Below the pieces are notes generated by a model. That model saw only the letters and a program-made list of their open reading frames with translations, was not told where the DNA came from and searched no databases. The translations under genes and the position numbers were made by a program. DNA of 64,000 nucleotides, from contig CANTUZ010000001.1 in NCBI GenBank assembly GCA_947846985.1, forward strand, positions 2,356,001 through 2,420,000, in the 5' to 3' direction. Source of the DNA: Fratercula arctica (taxonomy: Eukaryota > Chordata > Aves > Charadriiformes > Alcidae). The number at the start of each line of letters is the position of its first letter. The first letter of the stretch is position 1. Shown here one piece after another: positions 34,853 to 47,900 of the stretch.

Positions 34853-35462
34853 CATAGAGTCACAGAATCATAGAATCTGTTGGGTTGGAAGGGACCTCTA
34901 AAGGCCATCTAGTCCAACCCCCCTGCAGTCAGCAGGGACATCTTCAACTAGATCAGGTTGCTCAGAGCCTCATCCAGCCTGGCCTTGAATGTCTCCAGGG
35001 ATGGGGCCTCCACCACCTCTCTGGGCAACCTGGGCCAGTGTCTCACCACCCTCAGTGTAAAGAACTTCTTCCTAATGTCTAATCTAAACCTGCCCTGCTC
35101 TAGTTTAAAACCATTGCCCCTTGTCCTGTCGCTACATGCCCTTGTGAACAGCCCCTCCCCAGCTTTCTTGTAGGCCCCCTTCAGGTACAGGAAGGCCACT
35201 GTAAGGTCTCCCCAGAGCCTTCTCTTCTCCAGGCTGAACAACCCCAGCTCTCTCAGCCTGTCCTCACAGCAGAGGGGCTCCAGCCCTCGCAGCATCTCCA
35301 TGGCCTCCTCTGGCTCCGCTTCAACAGGTCTATGTCCTTCTTTTGCTGAGGGCTCCAGAGCTGTACACGGTACTCCAGGTGGGGTCTCATGAGAGCAGAG
35401 TAGAGAGGGCAGAATCCCATCTCTGGATCTGCTGGCCACAGTTCTTTTGATGCATGCCATGA
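34853..35462 (-). mobile_element. CR1 LINE, 5'-truncated, long open RT C-terminus
   Basis: Minus-strand CR1 with octamers at 34853. The RT C-terminus is open from about 35462 to 34948 and includes [53 protein letters not shown] and [20 protein letters not shown]. Same subfamily as the copy at 40-522. Confidence 0.94.
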
Positions 35463-37307
35463 ACATCCTCAGTCGCCCTTTGAGCATCCCCAACTGAAGG
35501 AGAAGCAAAACCTACCTGAAACGGTCCCATTTGGCAGCTGCAACCCACCGCCAGCGCCTTCCTGGAGCTGTAAATCTCTGCTCAAAGCTTGGCCCAGCTT
35601 CATGGAAATATCAGGTTTCCTTCAAAATGTTTCCTGTGCTTCTTGTTTTGAGAAAAAATTGAGACAACTGACTATTTAGAAAACTATAAAAGTCCTTTGG
35701 CTGCATCTCTCTCTTAAATGATGCTGCATGTCCCTCTTCATTGATGCTGCATCTCTCTTTTCAATGATTATTTAACTAATCCAGCCCACCCCCTGCCATT
35801 AATAACTCTATTTCTGTAGCAGCCGACGCATTTATTTTATTGTTTAGTTTTTCAATTGTGAATACGCTTGCTGCTTGTGGAGAAGAATAAACCTCCTGCG
35901 CTGACTGTTCTGCGTATCTTGGTGAATATTAGGGGCTGAACCCCTTTGAGCTACATGGCCTTAACTACCTCCTATCAACGCAAAGCAAATAAATTCCACC
36001 AAAATTAAAATTTAGCTCAGATTTAGACCCAGCACATCGATGAGATGGCTTCTGAATATGCCCTGCACGACTATTAACCCAAATAATTGCTCCAACCTCT
36101 AGAAACCCATCAGTGGGTCCATCTTTTTGGAGGGCAGAGAAGCACTAAGCTCCCGTTAGCTGGGTGCAAACCTTTGTGTGATGTCCCAAAAAGGCAGCAG
36201 AAACTCCGTTTTGCTCTCAGGGGTCTGTTGGCGGTTGAGCTGCTGCAACCCAGAGGTTTATTTTCCGGCAGCGAGGAAGGCCGGAACACGTGCGAACAAC
36301 ATCTGGCACAGCTGTATCAGTGGGTGGACGCAGCAGATGGAGGTTGATTGGGATGCGGGCCACCAAGCCAGCCCAGTAGAGGATTAATTATTATATCTCC
36401 AACATCTGGTCAGGAACTTTCTTGGCATATATAACTTAAGGAAGAAAAAAACCCCACGTTAGCGTCAGTTGTGATGTTCAGGTTCAGCTGGGCTTGCCTG
36501 TATTCATTGGGGTTTGCAGGATACTCGGCTGCCTTCAAGTCCAGCTTATGTTTTTGGCAAGACCCAAAGATATGGACCTGTGTGATCAAGAAGAAGAAAT
36601 CAAGGGGTAAAGGCTCAGAATATGCAGCTTGAACTCAATTTATGCTGTGAAAACAAGTATTTTTTATAAAACATACTTCACGTAGACACTTATACTATAT
36701 ACGTTTTGATCCTCTTCTTTATTTCATGTCCTTTTTTCCCCCAATTGTGATTATTATCAGTGTTATAATGACGTGTGAATGTCACGGGCAGCTACAAGAG
36801 GCAGCTCCATCATGATTTATCACTAAAGATGCAAACTCCCCTGGGGCCCGCGTTGAACCTGCAGCACCCCATGGGCCAGGCTTCAGGGAAATCTGAGATC
36901 AAATACATAATCATGGGAGAATACAACCAAATGGTGGAAAACCTACTGCTGGGCATGATAGGGGAGGATCATGCATGTATTTGCAGCTGTGGTACCTAAA
37001 CGGCTTCTCAGCCCTGTGTGCATAAAGCCCCTGGATGATTTATGCCTGCGCGCTCAAAGGGTTCCATGCACAGATGCTACTCGGAGATATTTCAGGAGGA
37101 AACTCCTTCGGGTTGGCTGGAGGAACGAAGCGTGAGACGCAAAACTTTTGCAGGACAAGTGGTTTTTGGGGCAACGAGTTCAAACACCGGGAGCTCGGCT
37201 GAGGCTGCATCTCACAATGGGTCAGCGCGATGATTTTATTGCTGGGGAAGCAGATAGTTGCACGTTGCACCATTGACTTAAGAGTTTATCTGCAAAAACC
37301 TGCTCCC
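35463..37307. other. Intergenic DNA, AT-rich, no gene seen
   Basis: Unique, fairly AT-rich sequence lying 5-7 kb upstream of FCHSD2. It could hold conserved regulatory elements, but nothing can be assigned without cross-species alignment. Confidence 0.5.
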
Positions 37308-37859
37308 CCTGCAAGCCCTGGCTCCGGCACTGGTGAGGCCCCACCTCGAGTGCTGTGTCCAATTTTGGGCCCCTCACCACAAAAAAGACATTGAGGTGCT
37401 GGAGCGTGTCCAGAGAAGGGCAACGGAGCTGGTGAGGGGTCTGGAGCCCAAGTCTTGTGAGGAGCAGCTGAGGGAGCTGGGGGTGTTCAGCCTGGAGAAA
37501 AGGAGGCTGAGGGGAGACCTTCTCGCTCTCTACAGCTCCCTGAAAGGAGGGTGTAGCCAGGGGGGGTCAGTCTCTTCTCCCAAGGAACAGGCCATAGGAC
37601 AAGAGGAAATGGCCTCAAGTTGTGCCAGGGGAGATTTAGGATAGATATTAGGAGAAATTTCTTGCCTGAAAGGTTTGTCAAGCATTGGAAGAGGCTGTCC
37701 AGGGCAGTGGTGGAGTCGCCACCCCTGGAGGGATTTAAAAGCCAGGCAGACGTGGTGCTGAGGGACATGGGTTAGTGGTGGCTTTGTCAGTGTTGGGTTG
37801 ATGGTTGGACTCGATGATCTGAAAGGTCCCTTCCAACCTGGCCAATTCCATGATTCTAC
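37308..37859 (+). mobile_element. CR1 LINE, 5'-truncated
   Basis: Plus-strand CR1 beginning 'tccccctgcaagccctggctccggcactggtgaggcccc'. It reads [38 protein letters not shown] and [16 protein letters not shown]. The 3' UTR ends 'tgatctgaaaggtcccttccaacctgg' with one octamer near 37859. The frame breaks before the RT stop. Confidence 0.95.
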
Positions 37860-39197
37860 AACTCCAGAGCACCACCTCATTTTTCTTAGCCTGGCAAAAT
37901 GCTTTTTTCCAACCCATTTTTCTACCTTCCCGCTTGAAGGAAGCATCCTCTGCATTTCCTCCGGAGCGCATCCCATTGCATTTGCTCATCCTGGCCAAAC
38001 CGCATGGAGGAACTGCAATAGATTTATTAAATAACGACTGCACTCAATGCTTCTGTCTTCCCAAAGCAGTTTCTCCACTATTCTTGGGTGTGTAGGAGAC
38101 GCATCAGATGCACTTAAACTTGCTGCTGCGCATGGGGCATGGTCTTGCACAAACACCTTCGGGGTCTGCAGGTCGTGCAGCTCAGAGAGATACAACATAT
38201 TTTCACAGCATCCGTTGATGCACCACGTCTCACTAATCATTTAGAGAAGGTTTCCCGAGGAGAACGGGTTAGACTAATTAGCAGCACTAAATAAACTAAC
38301 AGCTGGAGGAGAAAGGAGAATTCACGTTGCATTTTAGGTTTTTTTTTTTTTTTTTTTAAAGTGTTAAAAGATGGTTAAAGCATCTTTAAAGGCGAGGGGT
38401 CATTTTCTGGGAGCTGGAGTAAAGCAGTTCATCAATAATAAAGGAGGCAGCGCTGAAGCAGCAGCAACGCTGGAGCACTTGGGAAAATGCAATTATGAGA
38501 ATTGCCTTACACTCTGCAAACTGCCCTGGTAATTTGCTTAAAGGAAACATCCAAATGCATTTTAATATTTCAAAGATTTCACTGCAGCAGATCTAATAAG
38601 CTAAGCCAAGCAACCTAAGTACTAGGGGGAAAAAAAATAAATAAAATTTTTAAAAAAAGCATGTCTGATCAGGGGTTTTTTAATTCACGCCCAGCCAAAC
38701 ATGACATTGCGTGGCAGGGAACATCACTGCTGCCTCCTGGGCTCTCCTGCTTCTCAACCGTGTCGGCAGCGCTCAAGGGTTCAGCTTCATTTTATTCTCC
38801 TTTGATTAAAAGCAACCTCCTGCAAAAGGCTGTCTGGGTGCTCTGCTCCCGGTCCGGTGCCCTTGGGATGCACTGTGGACCTGGGTGCCACCATCAAGGG
38901 ACTGCTCCAGCCATTGTCCCCAGGCTCTGAGGGTGACAGTCGCTTATATACTTGAACCCCAGTCTGAGTCTGGCTCTTGCTGCCCCACTTTGCTCGGGAA
39001 AAGTGCTGGAGGGAAGGTGATGGCTGCTTTTCCTGCGGTGCGCTGCATCTGCACGGTGCTGGGGTGCAGCTCCCGGGTGGCACGGGCTGTGTCCTGCACC
39101 CCAATCTCTGTGGCCGGAGCCTGCAGTGGACTCGTGCCTTGGAGGCTGGGCCAACATGCAGTGTGCTGGTGGTGGCCCTGGGTGACAGCCCTGTGGG
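37860..39197. other. Upstream intergenic DNA, no gene seen
   Basis: AT-rich unique sequence with a poly-T run at about 38338-38357 and a poly-A stretch near 38630-38660. The last 400 bp become GC-richer towards the minisatellite. No exon is supported. Confidence 0.5.
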
Positions 39198-41460
39198 GAC
39201 CCTGCACACCCCTCCTGCACCCCGCTATGCACCCCACTGTACCCCCATGTGCACACCCCCATGAACCCCCCTGCATCCCTCTATGCACCCCTCTTGTACT
39301 CCCATACGCACACCCCCATGCACACCCCGCACCCCCATATGCACACCCCTGTGCACCCCTCTCTATCCCCCAAATGCACACCCCCATGCACACCCTGCAC
39401 CCCCCTTTACCCCCAAATGCACACCCCTGTGAACCCCCCCCGCACCCCTATGCACAGCCCTGTGCTCACCCCGCACCCCTCTGCACACCCGCAATGCACA
39501 CCCCTGTGCACACCCTACACCCCTCTATGCGCCCTCCATATGCACATGCTGCATGCTTCTATGCAACCCCTGTACCCCCAAATGCACCCCCCCCACTCCC
39601 CTGTATCTCCAAATGCACACCCCTCTATGCACCCCGCTGCACCCCCAAATGCACACCCCTGTGCACACCCTACACCCCTCTATGCGCCCTCCATATGCAC
39701 ATGCTGCACACTTCTATGCAACCCCTGTACCCCCAAATGCACCCCCCCACACTCCCCTGTACCCCCACATGCACACCCCTGTGCACACCCTGCACCCCTC
39801 TATGCACCCCCCTGTACCTCCAAATGCACACCCTGCATGCTTCTATGCACCCCTCTGTACCCCCAAATGTACCCCCCGTGCACCCCCCTGTACCCCAAAT
39901 GCACACCCCCATGCACACCCTGCACCCCTCTATGCACCCCCTTGTACCTCCAAATGCACACCTCCATGAACCCCCCTGTACCCTCATATGCACCCCCCGT
40001 GCACACCCTGAACCCCTGTACCTCCATATGCACACCCCAGTGCACACCCTGCACCCCTGTATGCACCCCCCTGCACCCCCAAATGCACACCCCCGTGAGC
40101 CCCCTGCACCCCTCTGTGCACCCGTGCACCCCCTGAACCCCCCTGTACCCCCATATGCACACCCCTGTGCACCCCTCTATGCACCCCCCTGTACCCCCAT
40201 ATGCACACCCCCGTGCACCCCTCTATGCACCCCCCTGTACCCCCATAGGCACACCCCTTTACCCCTATATGCACACCCCCGTGCACCCCTCTATGCACCC
40301 CCCTGTACCCCCATAGGCACACCCTCGTGCACACCCTACACCCCCCCCCGCAGGCCCCGTGCACCCCCCCTTTGTGTACCCCTTGCACCCCCTTGTGCAC
40401 CTCCTTTGCAGCCCCCTGCACCCCACTTTTGCACACTCCCTGCGCATCCCTGCACCCCCCCGCGCACCCCCTTGTGCACACTCCGTGCAAACCCCTGCAC
40501 ACCCCCTGTACCACCACGTGCACCCCCCCCCCCGCACACTCCGCGCAAACCCCTGCAATACCCCCTGTGCACCTCCTTTGCACCCCACCTGCCCCTCCCC
40601 CGCCTTGTGCACAGCCCATCCGCATCCCTGCACCCCGTGCACTCCCTGTGCCCCCCGCGATGTGCCCCCACGGCACCCTCTGTGGCCCCCCCCCCCCCCC
40701 CCCGCCCCTTCCTGTGCACCTACGGCACCTCCTGTGCTCCCCCCGTGCACACTCTATGCCCCCCCCTGCACCCTCCATTGTGCATCCCCATGGCACACCT
40801 CTGCACCCCCCCCATGCATCCCCCTGTGCACCCCGCGCCCCCTCGGCATCCCTCCTGCGCCCCCCCCCCCTCCCCGCACCCCCCCGTGCCTCCCCTGTGC
40901 ACACCCCTGCACCCCCCCTGCGCTCCCTGTGCACCCCTTCTGCCCCCCCGCCTCAACGTGCACTCCCTGCACCCCCCTATGCACCCCCCTTGTGCACCCT
41001 CTGTGCACAACCTTGCCACCCCCCCTTGTACCTCCCCGTGCACCCGACCTGTGCACACCCTTGCACCCCCCCGAACCCCCCTTGTGCACCCTCCTTGTGC
41101 ATCCCCCTGTGCACACCCTCGCACCCCCTGCACCCCCCCCGCCCTCCCCTTCTGCACCCCCCTGCACCCCCCCGTGCCCCTACGCACCCCCTTGTGCACC
41201 CCCTGTGCACAATCTTGCCACCTCCCCGTGTACCCCCCCGTGCACCCCCCTTGTGCACCCCCCCTTGCACTCCCCCGCACCCCTCTGTGCCCCCCCGCAC
41301 CCACCATGTGCACCCCCTGTGCACAACTTTGCTACCCCCCCATGCACCCCACTTGCGTACACCCTTGCACCCCCCTTGTGCACCCCCTGTGCACAACCTT
41401 GCCACCCCCCCGTGTACCCCCCCGTGCACCCCCTGCGCTCCCTGTGCACCCCCTCTCCCC
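39198..41460. repeat. C-rich minisatellite upstream of FCHSD2
   Basis: About 2.3 kb of degenerate 'tgcacaccccctgtacccccatatgcac'-type units. A 46-bp period is clear at 40142, 40188 and 40234, with shorter sub-units inside it. A higher-order repeat of about 155 bp is visible between 39501 and 39656. The second half degenerates to 'cccccttgtgcacccc'. An 18-C run lies at 40686-40703. Stop codons are so rare that long frames open on both strands, one of 921 codons from 38885. Their peptides are Pro/Cys/His/Thr repeats and do not indicate a gene. Confidence 0.93.
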
Positions 41461-41464
41461 CCCC

Positions 41465-42051
41465 CCCCCCGCCCGGCGCACGGCGCCCCCCAGCGGCCGC
41501 GGGCGCTGCGTCAGGGAGGGCGTGGCCGCGCCGCCGCTCTGTCCCCGCCGCCGCCGCTCTATGGTGGCCGCTCTGGCCGGCCGGGAGGCCTTGCCCCTTG
41601 GCGGGACGCACGTCCCCTCAGCGGGGCGCTCCCGAGCCGCGCTCCGCTAACGCCTTTTTTTTTTTTTTTAATTTTTTTTTTTTCCTCCTTTTCCCGTTTG
41701 GTTTTTTTTTTTTCCTTCCCCTCCTCCTTCACCCCCGTCCCCGCCTTCCCTCCGCCTGCCTCCTTTCCCTCCCCGCTCCCCAGGGCTGGGACTCGGGGAC
41801 GCTGCTCGGCGCCCGCCGTTGCCCGTGAGGAAGAGGCGGCCTCCCCCCCCCTCTTCCCCAACCCCCCCCTTCCCCTCATCCACCCCCGCTCCTCCCGCCG
41901 ACCGGGACTCGCCCCGAACCGGGAGGCAGACGATCGCTGCCCGCTCCTCCTCCTCGTCCTCCTACTCCTCTTCCTCCTCCTCCTCCTGCAGCGGGGGCCG
42001 CAGCCTGCTGCCGGGGGGGAGGGAATTGATGTGGAGACCCAGCGCAGCACC
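41465..42051 (+). promoter_or_regulatory. FCHSD2: FCHSD2 CpG island, promoter and 5' UTR
   Basis: CpG-dense sequence (gcggccgcgggcgctgcgtcag, gccgcgccgccgctc, ggccggccgggagg) directly upstream of the FCHSD2 start codon. There is no TATA box. A CRE/AP-1-like TGCGTCA lies at 41507-41513. From 41655 to 41800 the plus strand is almost purely pyrimidine, with several T-runs and CCTCC blocks. The transcription start cannot be placed from sequence; it should lie between about 41550 and 42000. Confidence 0.8.
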
Positions 42052-42072
42052 ATGCAGCCCCCGCCGAGGAAG
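42052..42072 (+). CDS. FCHSD2: FCHSD2 coding exon 1 (MQPPPRK)
   Basis: First coding exon of F-BAR and double SH3 domain protein 2, a membrane-bending adaptor. It binds phosphoinositides and clathrin-coated pits, recruits intersectin and activates WASP-family actin assembly. The exon encodes only MQPPPRK, matching the N-terminus I know for vertebrate FCHSD2. It ends in phase 0 at a consensus donor, AAG|GTGAGG (GT at 42073). The start context GCACCATGC has A at -3. The same frame stays open upstream without a stop to 40327, because of the C-rich repeat and island, so the ATG is chosen by homology and context. The exon is joined to 44846-44943 by a 2,773-nt intron. Confidence 0.92.
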
Positions 42073-44845
42073 GTGAGGGCCCCCCCTCCGCCGGTGGGGC
42101 TGTGTGTGGAGGGGAGGGGGGAGGAGGGTGTTTGGGTAAGGGGGGGCTGACAGGAATGGGGCAGGGTGGTGGGGCCTGGGGGGTGGGTTATGGAGGGGGG
42201 CTGGATGCGAGGGGGAGGGGGCAGCAGGTTGGCTGTGGGGTGGTGGAGTCTGGAGGCAGGTTTAGGAGAGGGAGAGCAAGTGTGAGGAGGGAATGGGGGG
42301 GGGGGGGGGGGGGTCCTAAGGGTGGCCCAGCAAGGTGGGTGAGGGGGGAGCATCTGGGGTGTGGAGGGTGTTGGAAACTGGACCTGGGGGGCCAGAGGTG
42401 GTGGTGGTGGGGTGGGACGGGTCAGGTGTGGAGGTAGGAGAGGGCATGGGGAAGGTGCTGGTGGAGAAAGAGGTGGGGGGGGGGGGGGGGGGGCAGTGGT
42501 TGGGCAGCGGATGTTTTGGGTGGCTGTGGCTGGGCCACCCCCATGCCCACTGGAGGTTCTCCAGATGAAGGAGAGCGATGGCTATGAAGGGCTGGAAGGG
42601 GGTCAGTGACTACAGAGGGCTTGGCTGCGTGGGGATGTTGAGACCGTACTGGTTGCGGGGTGTATTTTGGGGGCTCAGCTGCCTTTGGGTACCACGGTGG
42701 GTTGATGCCAATGGTGATAGGTTGGTTGTCTTGGAGCAGAAGGTCATGTCTGGAGTTGATGGAAGGATGCAGGCTATCCCGGCACGTATCAGGAGTGCGG
42801 GCAAAGAGGGGCAGCCAAAAATGTGCAACATACGTGTGATGGGAACAATCTGCAAATGCAGCGGGGAGGCTTTTTTGTGTCCATGTGGTCCATGGGAATA
42901 TGGGGTGCTTTGCATTGGGGAGGGGGAGCTGGTGTGGGAAGAGATGCAAGAAGGAACGGAGATTTGGTAAAAAAAAATGGTTTGTTTCCTAAAAATGGTT
43001 TGGTTCCTAGTGTGTCTGTGTTCAGGTCCTTATCAGGGAGGCTTGAGCTGTAGTGGGGTCTTGAGCTACGTGTAAGTACTGATACATGGAGATTTATTGG
43101 TTAGTTATTTTGAGGGCTGTATGCCGTGGTCGGTGTGTGGGGAGAAAGGGGGAGCTAGAGACGGCGAAGCGGGGCCAGGGATGGAGGGGCTGCTCCTTTA
43201 CAGGCACCGCGGAAGGGAGTTTTGTGGTTTTGAGATTTGTACGCGTTCTGTATTCTTTGCGATGCTGCCCGATTAGGTGGTTTGGGCTGTAATCATTTAC
43301 AGCCTCATTGTTGTAGCTCTCCGCAGATGCTTGAGATTTCATACGCAATGTTGAGATTTCTCAGCGAGGAGAGGAGATTGCAGGGGTTTGCTGTGTGTGA
43401 ACTGTATAATAGTGACTGGGAGAGATTGGGAGGGGAGGAAGGCTGAGAGGGAGCGTAAACAGAAATCCCTTGTCATCCCCCCAGCTCCCCAGTAGCCCTG
43501 GCAGGCAGCTGCAGTGAAGATCTCTCCTTGGCTCATTCCTGCCGCTCGACCTCTTGTTTTGCGGCTGGACTCTGCTTTTGTTAAACAATTCTTATTTCTA
43601 TTTTAGTTTGCATTTGGCGGCTTATTTATATTACGTGTTTGTCGTTCTTTGCCTATATTGTTTCATTTGAGATTATTTCCATTACATTGGGTCATCTTGT
43701 GTGGGTTTATTTATTTTGAGTAGGTTTTTTTTTTTTCATGTACAAATAAAAATGAAAATGCTGAAAGTTCATATTAAAAATAGACACTTTTTCTGCTTAG
43801 AGTCGGGGCATACATGTGATTTTTATTTTTTTTATCATGTGAAAAACATGTCTTTATATAATGTTGTGATTAAAGGGTGCTTGATGCTGGGGGATTGTTT
43901 TCAGTGTTAAAATTGAGGAGGCTTTTGCTAGCTGATGAGATCTAGATTTTTTTTTTTTTTTTTTGCCTGGCTAGTGAAGAAGAGGGAGATCTGTGTCTTC
44001 TTCCTCTCTGAATTTTTCATCTCTCTTCCCCCATTACAGTAACTGTTTGGCATTTCTGTCCCCATGAATTCATAATGTCTTCAGATATGCTGGTGATCAT
44101 TTTTTAGGCCAATACATGGATTCCCTGTGATCACTAGAGGGCTTAAATGCCAAGACCTCTTGTTTTATAAAAACAAGAACGAAACGACCTCAAGGTTTCC
44201 TTCCAAAATCAAATCATTCCTGGTACGTGTGCCAATGGTGCTGCTACCTGCCAGTTATCAGGTAGATTCCCAAAGAATTCAAATTTTACCTTTGTGATCA
44301 CAAGGTTCAAGGGAAAACGGCACCAATACTAAAAACGTAAGGCCAACCTTCTGAAGCCTTTTTATGGAGGGCTCTTTTGATCTGATGCACAACAAAAAAC
44401 AATTTCATGCTTAAGCTGTCTTTAAGTAATAGCAATTGTAGGACAGTTTAATGAATTTCAGAATTGTGTGACTTGCACTGAAGTGCTAAATGTATACACT
44501 GTAAGTTAATTTTGTGGTCTGCTTTTTTTTTTTTTTGGTAGGCAAAACTCCAAGTTACCCTCCCAGGTTTTGGAATAAAATTGCACTTTTGTTAATGGTT
44601 GGGGGATAAGCATGGGATTTTTGTCGTGTGCAGTATAAGCCTGCTTGGGGTGACAGCACTTACTGAAATCAGCCTTTATGAATGTTGTGTAGGGTTAAAC
44701 TGCCCTCTTAGCTCTGTGTTCGAATTTTCCACTGAAATGTGCAATTTCAACATAGATGAAAGACATGAATTGTTGGTTTTTTTCTTGTTGAAATTTGACT
44801 TAAACTCTACAGAAAATATATGTGGTCTGTGGTTTTTTTTTGTAG
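42073..44845 (+). other. FCHSD2: FCHSD2 intron 1
   Basis: GT-AG intron in phase 0. The first ~550 nt is strongly G-rich on the coding strand, with two 19-nt G runs (42295-42313 and 42475-42493). The remainder is AT-rich with T-runs. The acceptor is TTTTTTTTGTAG|GTG with its AG at 44844-44845. No repeats of the CR1 type were seen. Confidence 0.88.
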
Positions 44846-44943
44846 GTGAAAGTTACACAAGAGCTAAAAAACATTCAGGTTGAGCAGATGACAAAACTTC
44901 AGGCCAAGCATCAGGCAGAATGTGAGCTACTGGAAGATATCAG
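44846..44943 (+). CDS. FCHSD2: FCHSD2 coding exon 2 (start of F-BAR domain)
   Basis: This 98-nt exon is framed by TGTAG| and |GTAAGG. It encodes VKVTQELKNIQVEQMTKLQ and continues AKHQAECELLEDI plus the first two bases of an Arg codon, so it ends in phase 2. It joins exon 1 in frame and gives ...PPPRK-VKVTQELK..., the known FCHSD2 N-terminus. The residues form the first helix of the F-BAR domain, the curved dimer that binds the plasma membrane at clathrin-coated pits. The expected next residues (TFSQKKAAIERE in the family) are not encoded in the next 19 kb, so exon 3 lies beyond the window. Human FCHSD2 is about 740 residues and spans roughly 300 kb, so a large intron 2 is expected. The two downstream SH3 domains are also outside. 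Confidence 0.96.
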
Positions 44944-47900
44944 GTAAGGTTACAGAAAATGCTACCAAAATTCCTTTAAGATCCAGTTTTTGGAAGCATA
45001 TTTGAGTTACAAAACTTCAGGAACTGACGATGGAATTTCCTCTTTGGATTTCCTGCTTTTAGGCTGTTAAAGTTTTGACACAGCTGGAAATTATAACTGG
45101 AGCTAACACAATGCAAACCATTTTTTCTTCTCTTCAATGGGGGAAATGTTAAAAAAAAGTCACAAACAACATACAAAAAGCATTGGTCTTTTCAGCAATA
45201 GTTCTCTATATAATAGACTGAGACTTTGATTTAGCGGTTATAAGAGGCTGCTAAAATTATTAAAATATTTTAAAACCACTGATGATTTATGTCTTGTAGA
45301 GATAGCTTTGAACAGCACTTTTAAATAGAGTGTATTTTTAACCAGAAACTTGTAAGAGGGTATTTGCATTTGTAATTTAAAACTCTGCACAGGTTAAGAT
45401 CAATAGGGAAAATCTACATGACATCAGTTATGGGGGTTTTATTATTCATTTTACCTAATGTGATTGCTTCTCTTGAAGTTAAAAGTTTGCTTTTAACAAA
45501 ACACGGTGGTAGTGGATACCTGGCATTCTACGGAGGATTAATCATTCCGTTTGGAGAGAATCAATTTCTAGGGTGGTTCTTCTGTAAAATATTCAGCAGT
45601 GAGCTCACTGCTGTCCTGCTCTTTTTGGCAGTGTATAGTCCACCCGTTAATTATTTAAATGAGATTTCTTGCTTTATATTTGTATATAAAATGCAAATGG
45701 GCAACTTTGACAGATGATACACTGTTTGTCTCACTCTCACAGTGTCCTCTCTTCATAAATCAGGATGTCGAGGCTTGAGCCTTCTCTCCCCTGTTTTTCT
45801 TCTGTGCGTGTTGAAATGCTTTTTTGTATGGGAAAGATCACAGCATTGATTTCCTTAGATTAAAATTAGTGGCTGTGCAGTGTTTAACTAGCAAATGCTG
45901 AGTAATAAGTAACAGACTTATCCAAGGAATTTTTTCCCCCTAGATAGAAGCTTATTTTTAGAACATCTAGACCAGGTACTGCTGCTCTAGCCCAGGTTTT
46001 GTTAGCATTTCCTATTTTTGAGGAGCTTGTAATTACTTCCGTCTGTATTCTGCTGAAAGATGTCATAAGTGTTATTATCCTGTGGATACAAAAGCAGGAA
46101 AACATGTGAAAATAACGTCTTAAAATATTTTTCTGCAATGTAACTTAATTTCTACCATTAATTTAATTTGTAAATTTTAACGTTATGGATTAAGAAACTG
46201 TGTTAATATATTTAATTCACTAACGCGGTCACTATGCGTACGTAGTCTCTGTTCAGCATTCTTGTTGCAAGCAATCTGCGTTTGCAGCATCACTGCGTGG
46301 ATTTACAGATTAAACATTCTTTAAACATGGAATGATGTGATAGGATATGACAGCTCCATCGTGTCAATGATTTGTTCAAATATCAGATAAGAGAGGACAA
46401 GAGAATTTTTGCTTATAAACCTTTGCTGGAAAAAAAAAAAGAAATAAAATCTTGGATTATGATGGAGAGGCCTTTTGATTGCATTTAGCTGGGAAGGAGC
46501 TGGGTAGTTTTGATAGTGCGCTGGTCAATGTGTGACACTCGTGTGAGAAGTTAGGTGTCAACCTCGTCATCCCATTACTTGTGTGTTTATGACTGTATTC
46601 AGGATATGCAGCCACCGTGATTCTGGAGCGTTCCAGAAAGCAACGCTCGCTGGAACCACACACAGGATCTTTTTGTCTCTGGAATGAAGAATTATTTTTA
46701 CAGAAAGCACCCTGCTGTTATCCAAAAGTATTAAATTTTAACTGAATGGTGTTTTTTTATCAAGACTTGAGAGAGTTCGGGTCCTTTTGTAGAACTGTTG
46801 GTGCTTTCAGGCACTGCAAGGGTACAACTTTGTGCGGTTGTTTTATGTTCTTGTTATGCTCTTGTTTAATGCTCTGAATTCTACAAACTTAATGGCTGCA
46901 GTGGCAACAAGAAACTCTGAATATATGGTTTGCAAGTTAGTGATTAAGAATGCATATTTTAAAATGTTAAATTATTACAAACAATTCCAGTATTTGTTAG
47001 CATATAAATGCAAGCATTCAAATCACATATGCAATACATAAACCCCATAGTATTTGTGTAGAATTTAAAACTCTTAGTTACATTTTTTATATTGTTTCGG
47101 TTCAGTTTTGTATAAAACTAAAAAGAAGTGATGCAAGAAAAAGATCAGAAAGTTCTCTTATGAGTTCTAGCAGAATGCATCTATTGTCTGGTATACTAGC
47201 AGATGATTTTTGGCAGCCCACCAGATCGTAAGCATACTTGCCATTCCAATAGCTCTGATATCTTTATGCAAAACTGAGCGCTGCTTTAAATGTTCGTAGT
47301 TTGAAGGCTTAAACTGTATCATTTGGAGAGGATGAAGACTGAACTACTGCTTATTCCAAACGGGGTTCTTCTTGGTCAGGGATGAGGCATATAGGTCTAA
47401 CTACCTTTTTCCCAGCCCCTCTGCAGATACTTCATCTCCTTGAGGACTGCACATAAACAAACCCACCATGTTTAATGAAATCTAATGTCTTCTTTTTGAG
47501 TGACAATACAACGTTTTGTGTGCAAACAACAGATTCGGGTTCTGGAGGCTGGGAAGAAAAGGCAACATGTTTTCCTTCTGGAAAGCATACCTAAGATTTG
47601 ACAAAACTATGTGCCGATTGTGGAGTGGAAAGTTTTCCTGGGAGTTGGATGACTTCTGACACAACGTAAAATTTGAATATCTATTTTAAAAAAACTCAAA
47701 TATCCATTGCAGTCTTACAAACTGTGTTGTGTTTCTCTTCTCTGTGGGAGCTTAGTAGCAGTAAAGCTGAAGAATCTTTTCATGACTTGACAATACTATA
47801 ATAAAAAATGTGTTCTGAAATGTGTTAGCAAATAGGTTTAAAAATACATTTCTGTGTTTATAATCTCTGTTTGGCTCTTTGTGTTACATTTCTTCATACT

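Noticed and set aside
38885..41650. Open frame of 921 codons, Pro/Cys/His/Thr-rich, with further 489- and 607-codon frames overlapping it
   Set aside because: The other plus-strand frames and parts of the minus strand are open as well, because the C-rich minisatellite almost lacks stop codons. No domain, signal peptide or splice context supports a protein.
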